Below, in pieces: positions 18,524 to 26,151 of a DNA stretch of 64,000 bases. The stretch's first letter is position 1, and each line of letters starts with the position of its first letter. The notes under the pieces are model-generated. The model did no database searches and was not told the DNA's origin. It was given only the letters and a program-made list of their open reading frames with translations. The DNA comes from Halorubrum sp. Hd13 (GTDB taxonomy: Archaea; Halobacteriota; Halobacteria; Halobacteriales; Haloferacaceae). The stretch is taken from positions 46,668 through 110,667 of the forward strand of contig NZ_NHOY01000005.1 in NCBI RefSeq assembly GCF_002252755.1, read 5' to 3'. The translations under genes were made by a program, and so were the position numbers.

Positions 18524-18533
18524 ACATAAACGT
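18524..18533 (-). promoter_or_regulatory. TATA-like box for the LarA-like gene
   Basis: The minus strand reads CGTTTATG centred 27 nt before the ATG at 18501, implying a leaderless transcript. Confidence 0.55.
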
Positions 18534-18569
18534 GGGGGCCGCGGCGCGATTCGTCCCGAAACCGACCCC

Positions 18570-18675
18570 CCGCGACCGTCCCTTCGCGACCGTCCCCCAC
18601 GATCGGCACCTGCGACCGTCCCTCCCGCGACCGGTCCCGGCGCCCGTCCCCCGCGATCGGTACCTGCGAGGCGTC
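18570..18675. repeat. Two 54-bp GC-rich tandem units
   Basis: GTCCCCCACGATCGGCACC at 18592 recurs as GTCCCCCGCGATCGGTACC at 18646, a period of 54 bp, with degenerate CGCGACCGTCCC words in between. It lies in the divergent LarA/IclR promoter region and has no coding potential. Confidence 0.6.
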
Positions 18676-18700
18676 GATCCCGCGTCGCCGGTCCGAATGC

Positions 18701-18724
18701 CGTTACAAACGTACGGATGTAATG
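18701..18724. promoter_or_regulatory. Putative IclR operator, copy 1
   Basis: CGTTACA and TGTAATG are separated by 10 nt, giving a near-perfect inverted repeat. The same arms and spacing recur at 42752, 44547 and 44605, each close to an IclR-family gene. Here it lies between the LarA-like gene and the IclR gene at 18968. Confidence 0.6.
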
Positions 18725-18967
18725 AACTTCGTCGAGATCCGACATGGATCCGAACATACCGGATCGACGTCTGTAGTCGGCACGACTTTCTTTTTTGCCT
18801 TACTCGCCGATATTAAGCGTCAGAATCCGGGACGAGTCGTCCCGCAAAATCAGATTTCGGTCCGATTCGGCCGCGTCTGTCCGGGATATAGGCCGGCTCA
18901 CGCGGTCAAATATTCTTTATTATCCGAGTACACGGGAAGTTAAGTGGCTTGGGGCGGTGTACCGTGT

Positions 18968-19729
18968 ATGGCAAAAGAGCTCAAATCGGTCGCGAAAACG
19001 ACTGAAACGTCGTTACGACTGATCGACGTACTGCGAGATACCGACGGGATGACTATCGTTGATTTATCCGAGCATCTCGGATTGGCTCCGAGCACGGTCC
19101 ACCGCCACCTCGCCACCCTGAAGAAACACGGGTACGTCGTCCGCGACGGCGACGTGTACGCCCTCGGCCTCCAGTTCCTCACGATCGGCGGGCAGATCCA
19201 GCGACGGGTGACGGCGTACCCCATGATCAAGGAGAAGGTCGACGCCCTCGCCGACGAGACGGGCGAACGCGCGCAGTTCATCGTCGAGGAGAACGGCGAG
19301 CGAGTGTACCTCTACACCGAAGTCGGACAGAGCGCCGTCCAGACCGGCGCCCACGTGGGCAAGCGCGGCGCGATCCACACGAGCGCGGGTGGGAAGGCGA
19401 TCCTCGCGGCCTACGACCGGGACCGCGTCGAGGCGATCCTCGACGACCGCGGACTGGACGCCGGACACGACGCCATCACGACCCGCGAGGAGCTGTTCGC
19501 GGAGCTCGACGCGATCAGCGACCGCGGCTACGCGTTCAACCGACAGGAGACGACGGCGGGCGTCCACGCGATCGGCGCGCCGGTGATCGCCGGCGGCGAG
19601 GTGGTCGGCGCGCTGAGCGTCTCCGGACCCGCCAACCGGATCACCGGCGATCGCTTCACGGAGGCGCTCCCCGAGCGGATCCTCGGCGCGGTCAACGAGC
19701 TGGAGCTCCACATCGAACACTCCGTGTGA
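18968..19729 (+). CDS. IclR-family transcriptional regulator
   Basis: A 253-residue regulator. The N-terminal winged helix (about residues 10-70) contains MTIVDLSEHLGLAPSTVHRH, and the C-terminal effector domain contains the family marks AQFIVEENGERVYLY, GAIHTSAGGKAILAA and a closing GALSVSGPANR. The start at 18968 is chosen because the eight residues before it are not conserved and a weak TATA-like TTAAG lies about 28 nt upstream. It precedes an MFS transporter and CoA-transferase on the same strand and is divergent from the LarA-like gene, so these are its likely targets. The effector is probably a small organic acid. Confidence 0.9.
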   Translation: MAKELKSVAKTTETSLRLIDVLRDTDGMTIVDLSEHLGLAPSTVHRHLATLKKHGYVVRDGDVYALGLQFLTIGGQIQRRVTAYPMIKEKVDALADETGERAQFIVEENGERVYLYTEVGQSAVQTGAHVGKRGAIHTSAGGKAILAAYDRDRVEAILDDRGLDAGHDAITTREELFAELDAISDRGYAFNRQETTAGVHAIGAPVIAGGEVVGALSVSGPANRITGDRFTEALPERILGAVNELELHIEHSV

Positions 19730-19749
19730 GGATCGCCGGGCCCCGAGAG

Positions 19750-19757
19750 TTTATTAC
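19750..19757 (+). promoter_or_regulatory. TATA-like box for the MFS gene
   Basis: TTTATTAC is centred 27 nt before the ATG at 19781, implying a leaderless transcript separate from the IclR gene. Confidence 0.6.
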
Positions 19758-19780
19758 GTCTCTCGGCGCTCGTCAACCCA

Positions 19781-20983
19781 ATGAACGCGAACGACCGGGC
19801 TCTCGTGCGATTTACCTCTCTCGCCCACGGGATGTTTCACACGTACGAACTCTCCATACCGCTCTTCGTCGGGCTCTGGATGGCCGAATTCGACGTCTCG
19901 GCGGCCGTCATCGGCACCGTCATCGGCGCCGGATACGCGTTCATCGGGCTCGGCGCGCCGGTGAGCGGCGTCCTCTCCGACCGGTTCAGCTCGCGGCGGC
20001 TGATCTTGGCCTCCATCGTCGGGATGGGGATCGGGTTCGGGATCGTGGCCCTCGCGCGCGGCGTGGTCTCGCTCGCCGTCGCCGTCCTCCTGTGGGGCTG
20101 TTTCGCGAGCGTCTACCACCCCGCCGGGCTCTCGCTCATCAGCCGCACCGCGGACGCCCGCGGCACGGTGTTCGCGTATCACGGCGTGGGCGGCAACGTC
20201 GGGACGGCGTTCGGCCCGCTCCTCACGGCGCTGCTCCTCATGTTCGCCGACTGGCGGCTCGCGGCCGGCGCGCTGTCGGCCGTCGCCCTGCTCGTCGGGC
20301 TGGCCGGCACGCGGATCGAGTTCGAACTCGGCGGGGGCGAGGACGCCGGCGAGACGGGCTCGATCGCCCAGGAGCTCCGGAAGACCGCTCGGGACTCCCG
20401 CACCCTGTTCGCGACCGCCTTCACGGTCGCGCTCGTCGCGGTGCTGCTGTACGGCACGTACTACCGCGGCCTGCTGACGTTCCTCCCGGACGTCCTCGCC
20501 GAGTCCCCGGCGCTGCGCCCCTTCGAGCTGTTCGACCAGACCGTCCAGCCGGCCCAGTACGTGTACACCGGCCTCCTGACCGTCGGCATCGGCGGCCAGT
20601 ACGTGGGCGGGCGGCTGACCGACCGCGTCTCCAGCACCACCGCGTTCTTCGGCTTCTTCGCGGTCCTCGCCGGTCTCGCCGCGGCCTTCCCGTTCGTCCG
20701 GGGACTCGGGACCGTCGCGCTCGTCGGGGTCTGCCTCCTGATCGGTTTCTTCGTGTACGGCACGGCGCCGATCTATCAGGTCGTCGTCGCCGAGAACGCC
20801 GGCGAAGCCGTGCAGGGGCTCTCGTACGGGTTCACGTATCTCGCGATGTTCGGCGTCGGGGCCCTCGGCGCGTCGCTCGCGGGGTTCGTGCTCACGCACG
20901 CGACGAGCTCCGTGCTGTTCTTGCTCCTCGCGGGGATCGCCGGGCTCGGCGGCGCCGCGGTACTGTTATTGATGCGGCTGTAG
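19781..20983 (+). CDS. MFS transporter
   Basis: A 400-residue polytopic membrane protein with about 12 hydrophobic segments. The loop between helices 2 and 3 reads GVLSDRFSSRRL, the major-facilitator motif A (GxxxDRxxRR), and a related GGRLTDRVSS occurs in the second half, as expected of the duplicated MFS fold. The central loop (about residues 183-210) is acidic and cytoplasmic. It sits between an IclR regulator and a CoA-transferase, so uptake or export of an organic acid is likely; the substrate cannot be read from sequence. Confidence 0.88.
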   Translation: MNANDRALVRFTSLAHGMFHTYELSIPLFVGLWMAEFDVSAAVIGTVIGAGYAFIGLGAPVSGVLSDRFSSRRLILASIVGMGIGFGIVALARGVVSLAVAVLLWGCFASVYHPAGLSLISRTADARGTVFAYHGVGGNVGTAFGPLLTALLLMFADWRLAAGALSAVALLVGLAGTRIEFELGGGEDAGETGSIAQELRKTARDSRTLFATAFTVALVAVLLYGTYYRGLLTFLPDVLAESPALRPFELFDQTVQPAQYVYTGLLTVGIGGQYVGGRLTDRVSSTTAFFGFFAVLAGLAAAFPFVRGLGTVALVGVCLLIGFFVYGTAPIYQVVVAENAGEAVQGLSYGFTYLAMFGVGALGASLAGFVLTHATSSVLFLLLAGIAGLGGAAVLLLMRL

Positions 20984-21046
20984 CCGTCCGCCGGGCACCC
21001 CCCGAAATCTCCCAACCTTTATGACCTCGTCGTCGGAGTGGTAGGT

Positions 21047-22303
21047 ATGAGCGCAGACGAGAAGCGACAGCGACTCTTAGAGGAGATCGTCGTGATCGAC
21101 CTGACGACGTTCGTCACCGGCGGCTTCGCCACATTGATGTTAGCGAACCAGGGCGCGGAAGTGATCAAGGTCGAGCGGCCGGGCGTCGGCGACGACAGCC
21201 GGTACTCCGGGCCGCCGTTCGTCGACGTCGAGGGGTACGAGGGCCCCGGGAAGCCGGCGTCCGAGGAGGGCGAGTCGCCGTACTTCTGGACGGTGAACTA
21301 CGGCAAGCAGAGCATCGAACTGAACCTGAAGACCGAGGAGGGGCTGACGGCGCTGTACGACGTCGTGGCCGAGGCCGACGTCGTCGTCGAGAACTTCCGA
21401 CCGGGCACCGCCGAGCGGCTCGGCGTCGACTACGAGACGCTCCGGGAGCGGAACGACGAGCTGATCTACTGCTCGATCTCGGCGTTCGGCGAGACGGGCC
21501 CGTGGAGCGACCGACCGGGGTACGACCTGCTCGTGCAGGGGATGAGCGGCATGATGAGCGTCACGGGCTACCCCGACGCCCCGCCGGCGAAGGTCGGGCT
21601 CCCGCAGACGGACCTCATCACGGCGATGTGGTCCGCGTTCGGGATCGTCACCTCGCTGTACAACCGCGAGCGGACCGGGGAGGGCGAGCGCGTCGAGCTC
21701 GGGATGCTCGACGCGGCGCTCCCGTGGCTCACGAAGCAGGCCGGCAAGAGCTTCGTCGGCGAGGAGACCTCGCGGATGGGGACGAAGGACCCGGTGCTCG
21801 CGCCGTACCAGATGTACCCGACGGCCGACGGTCACCTCAACGTCGCCTGCGGGAACCAGAAGCTCTGGGAGGAGTTCTGCGCGGCGATCGGCCGCGAGGA
21901 CCTCTCGACGGACGAGCGCTTCGCCACGAACTCGGCGCGGGTGAACAACATGGACGCGCTCGAAGCGGAGCTCTCGGAGGTCCTCCGAACCAAGACGACC
22001 GACGAGTGGGTCGACCTGCTGGCCGACGAGCGCGGGCTCCCCGTGGGGCCGGTGTTCGACGTCGACGAGGCGCTGGATAACGAGCAGGTGCGCGCCCGCG
22101 GCGCCGTCGGCTCGATCGACCACCCCGCGGCGGGGGAGATCCCCGTCATCGAACACCCGCTCAACTACGACCGAGCCGACTCGGGGTTCGAGAAGGCGCC
22201 GCCGCTGCTCGGCGAGGACACGGTGCGCGTGCTGAAAGCGGCCGGCTACGACGACGCCCGCATCGACGAGCTAATCGAGGCCGGCGCGATCCCGGAGCCC
22301 TGA
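21047..22303 (+). CDS. CaiB/BaiF (class III) CoA-transferase
   Basis: A 418-residue class III CoA-transferase that moves CoA between carboxylates through an aspartyl-CoA anhydride. Marks are VIDLTTFVTGGFATLMLANQ, GAEVIKVERPGVGDDSR, VVVENFRPGTAERLG, the catalytic Asp in RPGYDLLVQGMSGMMSVTG, and DEWVDLLADERGLPVGPV. The start at 21047 is the ATG after a TATA-like CCTTTATGA about 28 nt upstream. A second member of the family is encoded at 32278. The neighbours do not fix the acid; short-chain dicarboxylates or hydroxy acids are plausible. Confidence 0.9.
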   Translation: MSADEKRQRLLEEIVVIDLTTFVTGGFATLMLANQGAEVIKVERPGVGDDSRYSGPPFVDVEGYEGPGKPASEEGESPYFWTVNYGKQSIELNLKTEEGLTALYDVVAEADVVVENFRPGTAERLGVDYETLRERNDELIYCSISAFGETGPWSDRPGYDLLVQGMSGMMSVTGYPDAPPAKVGLPQTDLITAMWSAFGIVTSLYNRERTGEGERVELGMLDAALPWLTKQAGKSFVGEETSRMGTKDPVLAPYQMYPTADGHLNVACGNQKLWEEFCAAIGREDLSTDERFATNSARVNNMDALEAELSEVLRTKTTDEWVDLLADERGLPVGPVFDVDEALDNEQVRARGAVGSIDHPAAGEIPVIEHPLNYDRADSGFEKAPPLLGEDTVRVLKAAGYDDARIDELIEAGAIPEP

Positions 22304-22318
22304 CCGGCACGCCGGCGA

Positions 22319-23302
22319 TCAGCGAGACGTGTCGAGGACGACCTTTCCGAGCGTCCCGGAGGAGCGCAGTTCGGCCAGCGCCTCGGGCACCGAATCGAGC
22401 CCGAACACGGAGTCGACCGCCGCGGTGAACGTCCCGTCGGCGAGGCGCTCGCCGACCCGTTCGAGGATCGCCGCCTGATCGCCCGCGGAGGCCACGATCG
22501 ACATGAACCGGAGGTCCGCGTCCGCCTGCTTCGCCGCCATCGACGTCCCGCCGTCGACGGCGATCGGCCCGTCCTCCCCGATGACGACGATCCGACCGCC
22601 GCGCGTCAGGCACGCCAGGTTCGCCGCGAGGTGCGCGTCCGCCCGCGGCTCGAACACCACGTCGACCTCGCGCCCCTCGGCCGCCGCCGCGACGTCGTCG
22701 GCGAGGCGCTCGCTCCGGTAGTCGACGACCGCGTCGGCGCCGAGTTCCCGCGCGAACGCGGCTGGCTCGCCGTCGCGGGCGGTGCCGACGACGGTCGCGC
22801 CCGCCGCCGCGGCGACCTGCACCGCCGCGTGGCCCACGCCGCCGGACGCGCCGTGGACCAGCGCGACGTCGCCCAGTCGGAGGTCGCCGCGGGTCACGAG
22901 CGCGCGCCAGGCGGTCGCGAACGCCATCGCGGCCGCCGCCCCCTCCCGGAACGGGACCGACTCGGGCAGCGGCGCGAGCTGGTCGACCGGCGCCGCGGTG
23001 TACTCCGCGTACGTCCCGGGCGAGAACAGGCCGAGGCCGGTCGCGAACACGCGATCGCCCGGCTCGAACGCGGTCACGCCGTCGCCGACCGCCTCGACGA
23101 CCCCGGCGAGGTCGGACCCACCGACGTGCGGGAGGCCGGACGGTGGGCTCACGCTCCCCTCGCGCACGTACTCGTCGATCGGGTTCACGCTCGCCGCCTC
23201 GATCCGCACGAGCGCCTCCCCCGGGCCGGGATCGGGCCGGTCGACGGTCTCTACGGTCAGTACGCTCTCGTCTCCGTGGTCGTGGAATCTGACGGCACGC
23301 AT
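22319..23302 (-). CDS. Zinc-independent MDR oxidoreductase (quinone reductase-like)
   Basis: A 327-residue medium-chain reductase. It has the GroES-like N-terminal half (residues about 1-125, PGPGEALVRIEAASVNPIDE) and a Rossmann half with ALVHGASGGVGHAAVQVA. No catalytic or structural zinc cysteines are visible, which fits the quinone oxidoreductase/crotonyl reductase branch. It probably uses NADPH to reduce an alpha,beta-unsaturated ketone or quinone. It converges on the CoA-transferase gene with a 15-nt gap and is divergent from the VOC gene. Confidence 0.85.
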   Translation of the reverse strand: MRAVRFHDHGDESVLTVETVDRPDPGPGEALVRIEAASVNPIDEYVREGSVSPPSGLPHVGGSDLAGVVEAVGDGVTAFEPGDRVFATGLGLFSPGTYAEYTAAPVDQLAPLPESVPFREGAAAAMAFATAWRALVTRGDLRLGDVALVHGASGGVGHAAVQVAAAAGATVVGTARDGEPAAFARELGADAVVDYRSERLADDVAAAAEGREVDVVFEPRADAHLAANLACLTRGGRIVVIGEDGPIAVDGGTSMAAKQADADLRFMSIVASAGDQAAILERVGERLADGTFTAAVDSVFGLDSVPEALAELRSSGTLGKVVLDTSR

Positions 23303-23427
23303 ACGGCTCCGTACGACGAACCGACGTATAGTGTTGTGCCCGCGGTCGGGCCCCGCGGGGAGCGCTCCGACGCGGCGAGCGCTCCGCCCCGCCGAGCGCT
23401 TATGTGCTCGCCGTTCCCACAGAACGC

Positions 23428-23817
23428 ATGCACGTCACCGGGCTCGATCACGCGGTGTTGACCGTCGCCGACGTCGACCGCGCCGTCGACTTCTACGCTG
23501 GGACACTCGGCGGCACGGCCGAGACGTTCGACGGCGGTCGGCGGGCCGTCTCGTTCGGCGACCAGAAGATCAACTTCCACCCGGCGGACGCCGTGTACTC
23601 GCCCCACGCGGATCGGCCGACGCCGGGGAGCGGGGACCTCTGTCTCGTCGTCGACGACTCCCTCGAAGCGCTCCGCCGGCACCTCCGCGACCGCGGCGTC
23701 GAGGTCGTCCACGGCCCCGTCGAGAAGGTCGGCGCGCGCGGCCGAACGGAGTCGGTGTACGTCCGGGACCCCGACGGCAACCTGGTCGAGTTGGCCCGGT
23801 ACGACGCGAATGCTTAA
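23428..23817 (+). CDS. VOC-family (glyoxalase/dioxygenase fold) protein
   Basis: A 129-residue single VOC protein with two beta-alpha-beta-beta-beta modules. Metal-site residues are visible as GLDHAVLTVADVDRAVDFY (His), KINFHPAD (His) and GNLVELARY (Glu), so a metal-dependent activity is likely. The start at 23428 gives the conserved MHVTGLDHAVLTV opening. It overlaps or abuts the following cupin gene. The substrate is unknown; such singletons include fosfomycin-thiol transferase-like, glyoxalase-like and isomerase members. Confidence 0.8.
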   Translation: MHVTGLDHAVLTVADVDRAVDFYAGTLGGTAETFDGGRRAVSFGDQKINFHPADAVYSPHADRPTPGSGDLCLVVDDSLEALRRHLRDRGVEVVHGPVEKVGARGRTESVYVRDPDGNLVELARYDANA

Positions 23818-23843
23818 TGCGCTCCGAGCAAAGTAACTGGTAC

Positions 23844-24254
23844 ATGACCGATGGTTGGACACACGTGACGCCCGAGGAAATCGGTCGACGCGAGGACAAG
23901 CCCGGACGGCGCTGGGAGCTTTCCCCGGAACTAGAGATCGACGCATTCAATCTCAACGTCGCCGTCTTAGAGCCCGGCGAGCGGCTCTCGGAGAATCACT
24001 TCCACTACCATGACGACCAACAGGAGGTGGTGTACGTCGCCGACGGGACGTGCCGGGTCGAGGTCGACGAGGGCGGCTTCGACGCGACGGCGGACGACGT
24101 CGTCCGGTTCGACGCGGGCCGCGACGGCGCGCACCTGATCCACAACCCGTTCGACGAGCCGGTCCGGCTCGTCGCGATGGGTTGGCCGCCCGAGGGCCGC
24201 CACCCCGTCCACAAGATCGCGACGCTCGACGAGCTCGACGGCGGCGACGTGTAG
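23844..24254 (+). CDS. Small cupin-domain protein
   Basis: A single cupin of 136 residues starting MTDGWTHVTPEEIG; an ATG at 23817 overlapping the VOC stop would add nine residues. The barrel carries NHFHYHDDQQEVVYVADG (cupin motif 1, HxHx3-4E-type) and GAHLIHNPFDEPVRLVAMG (motif 2, His), so metal binding is likely. The TATA-like CTTAAT 29 nt upstream of 23844 favours that start. Function is unknown; such cupins include isomerases and sugar- or acid-binding sensors. Confidence 0.8.
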   Translation: MTDGWTHVTPEEIGRREDKPGRRWELSPELEIDAFNLNVAVLEPGERLSENHFHYHDDQQEVVYVADGTCRVEVDEGGFDATADDVVRFDAGRDGAHLIHNPFDEPVRLVAMGWPPEGRHPVHKIATLDELDGGDV

Positions 24255-24331
24255 CCGGTCGGCGACTAAGCGGGTCTCCGCCGGTTCTCCCGGGCGACGG
24301 CCCCCTCGGGGGCGGCTCATTCAACCCCGGC

Positions 24332-24658
24332 TCACTCGACGGCCGCGAGACGGACGCCCCGCAGCGGCCCGTCGTCGGTGGCCCGGAGCTCTCTGTCCCC
24401 GACCAGCCGCACGCCGTCGCCGATCGAGAGCGTCTCGTCGAGCTGGGCGACGACGTTCGCGCCGCCGGGGAACGCGGCGAGCCCGAGCGCGTTCGGCTCC
24501 CGGACCCCGTCGGGCGTGACGTGCACGGTCGTCACCGACAGCAGCTCGCCGGTCCCCGCCGCGACGCCGTCGAATTCCGCCCCGCCGCACTCCGGACAGC
24601 GGTGCTTCTCGTAGAAGGTCCGGTGCCCGCAGTCGCGGCACTCCAGCAGTTCGGTCAC
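24332..24658 (-). CDS. DUF35 zinc-ribbon/OB-fold protein
   Basis: A 108-residue partner protein of thiolase-type enzymes. It begins at a GTG that overlaps the thiolase stop by 4 nt. The zinc ribbon is CRDCGHRTFYEKHRCPECG, followed by the OB-fold (about residues 40-108) with TVHVTPDGVREPNALGLAAF. Known DUF35 proteins bridge acetoacetyl-CoA thiolase and HMG-CoA synthase in archaea or form complexes with SCP2-type thiolases, and bind CoA. Translational coupling supports a complex with the upstream thiolase-like protein. Confidence 0.88.
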   Translation of the reverse strand: MTELLECRDCGHRTFYEKHRCPECGGAEFDGVAAGTGELLSVTTVHVTPDGVREPNALGLAAFPGGANVVAQLDETLSIGDGVRLVGDRELRATDDGPLRGVRLAAVE

Positions 24659-25860
24659 GCGTCGCCCTCCAGCAGCGTACAGACAGCGTTGTTTCCGAAC
24701 CCGGCGACGTTGACGGCGAGCCCGCGGGACGCGCCGTCGACCGCCCGCTCGTCGGGCAGGTCGCCGCGGAGCTGCCACACCAGCTCGATCACCTGCGAGA
24801 TCCCCGTCGCACCGAGCGGGTGCCCGCGGGCCTTCAGCCCGCCGCCGGGGTTGACCGGGAGCTCCCCGTCGAGGTCCGTCAGCCCGTCGCGAGTGCGCTC
24901 CCACGCCCGCCCCTCGGGCGCGAGCCCCAGCTCCTCCATCTCCAGCCACTCGAGGATCGTGAACGCGTCGTGGATGCACGCGAGGTCAATCGCGTCCGCC
25001 CCGAAGCCGGCCGCGTCGTACGCCCGCTCGCCGGCGACCCGGACGCTCTCGATCTCCAGCGGGTCCGTCCGGTCGGCGACCGCGTGCGTCCCGGTGGCGC
25101 TCTCGCAGGCGGCGACCGTCACCGGGTCGTCGGTCGCCGCCGCGCCGGCCTCGACCACGACCGCCGCGGCCCCGTCGCTGGTCGGACAGCAGTCGTAGAG
25201 GCGCAGCGGCGACGCGACGGACGGCGACGCGAGCACGTCCCCCACGTCGATCCGCTTGTTGAACTGGGCGCACTCGTTCGCGTACGCGTTCGCGTGATTC
25301 TTCACGGCGACCCGCGCCAAGTCGCGCCGGTCCGCGTCGGTCTCGCGCAGGTAGGCGGCCGCCGCCAGGCCGCCGAACGACGGCAGGGTGACCCCCTGCT
25401 CGTACTCCCGGTCGTGCGTGATCCGACTGATGATCTCGGTGGCCGTCGCCGTGTCCGCGGCGGACATCTTCTCGCCGCCGACGGCCAGCGCCCGTTCGCT
25501 CCGCCCGCTCGCGACCGCCGCGACGGCGCTCTGAAACGCGCTGGCGCCGCTCGCGCTTGTGTTCTCGACCCGTCGGGCCGTGACGCCGGTCATGCCGAGC
25601 CCGCCGACGAGCGCGTTCGCCAGCCCGGACCGGCGGTTGAACGCCTCTGCGGCCATGTTCCCCACGTGGACCGAGTCCACGTCGGCCGGGTCGCGGTCGG
25701 CGTCGTCGAGCGCGCGCTCCGCCGCGACGAGGAGCAGGTCGAGGAGCGACCGGTCGTCGGCGGTCGCGAACGCCGTCATACCGGCGCCCGTTATCGCCGG
25801 CGGGTCGCCGCGAACGGGTGATGCGTCTACTGCCCGCGCTTCTCGCTTCTGGGCGGTCAT
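24655..25860 (-). CDS. Thiolase-fold protein with Ser replacing the nucleophilic Cys
   Basis: A 401-residue archaeal/SCP2-type thiolase. The N-terminal nucleophile segment, normally NxxCASG, reads ENTSASGASAF with Ser at residue 102 (codon AGC). The later segments are intact: INPGGG-like PVNPGGGLKARGHPLGATG (catalytic His) and the C-terminal VAGFGNNAVCTLLEG, which keeps the second Cys. Loss of the acyl-accepting Cys suggests a non-condensing role such as decarboxylase, lyase or hydrolase activity, or a structural role in the DUF35 complex. The start at 25860 is the first ATG of the protein-like frame. It is coupled to the DUF35 gene. Confidence 0.88.
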   Translation of the reverse strand: MTAQKREARAVDASPVRGDPPAITGAGMTAFATADDRSLLDLLLVAAERALDDADRDPADVDSVHVGNMAAEAFNRRSGLANALVGGLGMTGVTARRVENTSASGASAFQSAVAAVASGRSERALAVGGEKMSAADTATATEIISRITHDREYEQGVTLPSFGGLAAAAYLRETDADRRDLARVAVKNHANAYANECAQFNKRIDVGDVLASPSVASPLRLYDCCPTSDGAAAVVVEAGAAATDDPVTVAACESATGTHAVADRTDPLEIESVRVAGERAYDAAGFGADAIDLACIHDAFTILEWLEMEELGLAPEGRAWERTRDGLTDLDGELPVNPGGGLKARGHPLGATGISQVIELVWQLRGDLPDERAVDGASRGLAVNVAGFGNNAVCTLLEGDA

Positions 25861-25920
25861 CGTACGGTCTAACCCAGACGCTAGACCGGTTTATAGGCAC
25901 GGTTCCCGCCGCTCGTTGCA

Positions 25921-26016
25921 CGCGAACGACTCGCCGGCCCTCGGCGCGCGTGCTCGACGCGAACGACTCGGCGGCCCTCGGCGCGCGTGCTCGACGCGAA
26001 CGACTCGGCGGCCGAC
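25921..26016. repeat. Three 37-bp tandem repeats
   Basis: CGCGAACGACTCG starts at 25921, 25958 and 25995, an exact period of 37 bp. The third unit is partial. It lies upstream of the thiolase gene. The units are contiguous with no spacers, so it is not CRISPR. Confidence 0.8.
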
Positions 26017-26151
26017 GGAGCGCGGGCTCATCGGTGGTCCGATCGAGCATTTAAAAAACAGAGCCGCGAGCAGTACGTCGGTCGTCGGGCGTTCGGCGAC
26101 GCCCGGCCGAGTGTCGAAGCGATCCGCCGTGCCGGGGTGTCCGGCGACGCG

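Noticed and set aside
25921..26016. CRISPR-like 37-bp repeats
   Set aside because: Units are contiguous with no unique spacers and only three copies; a plain tandem repeat.
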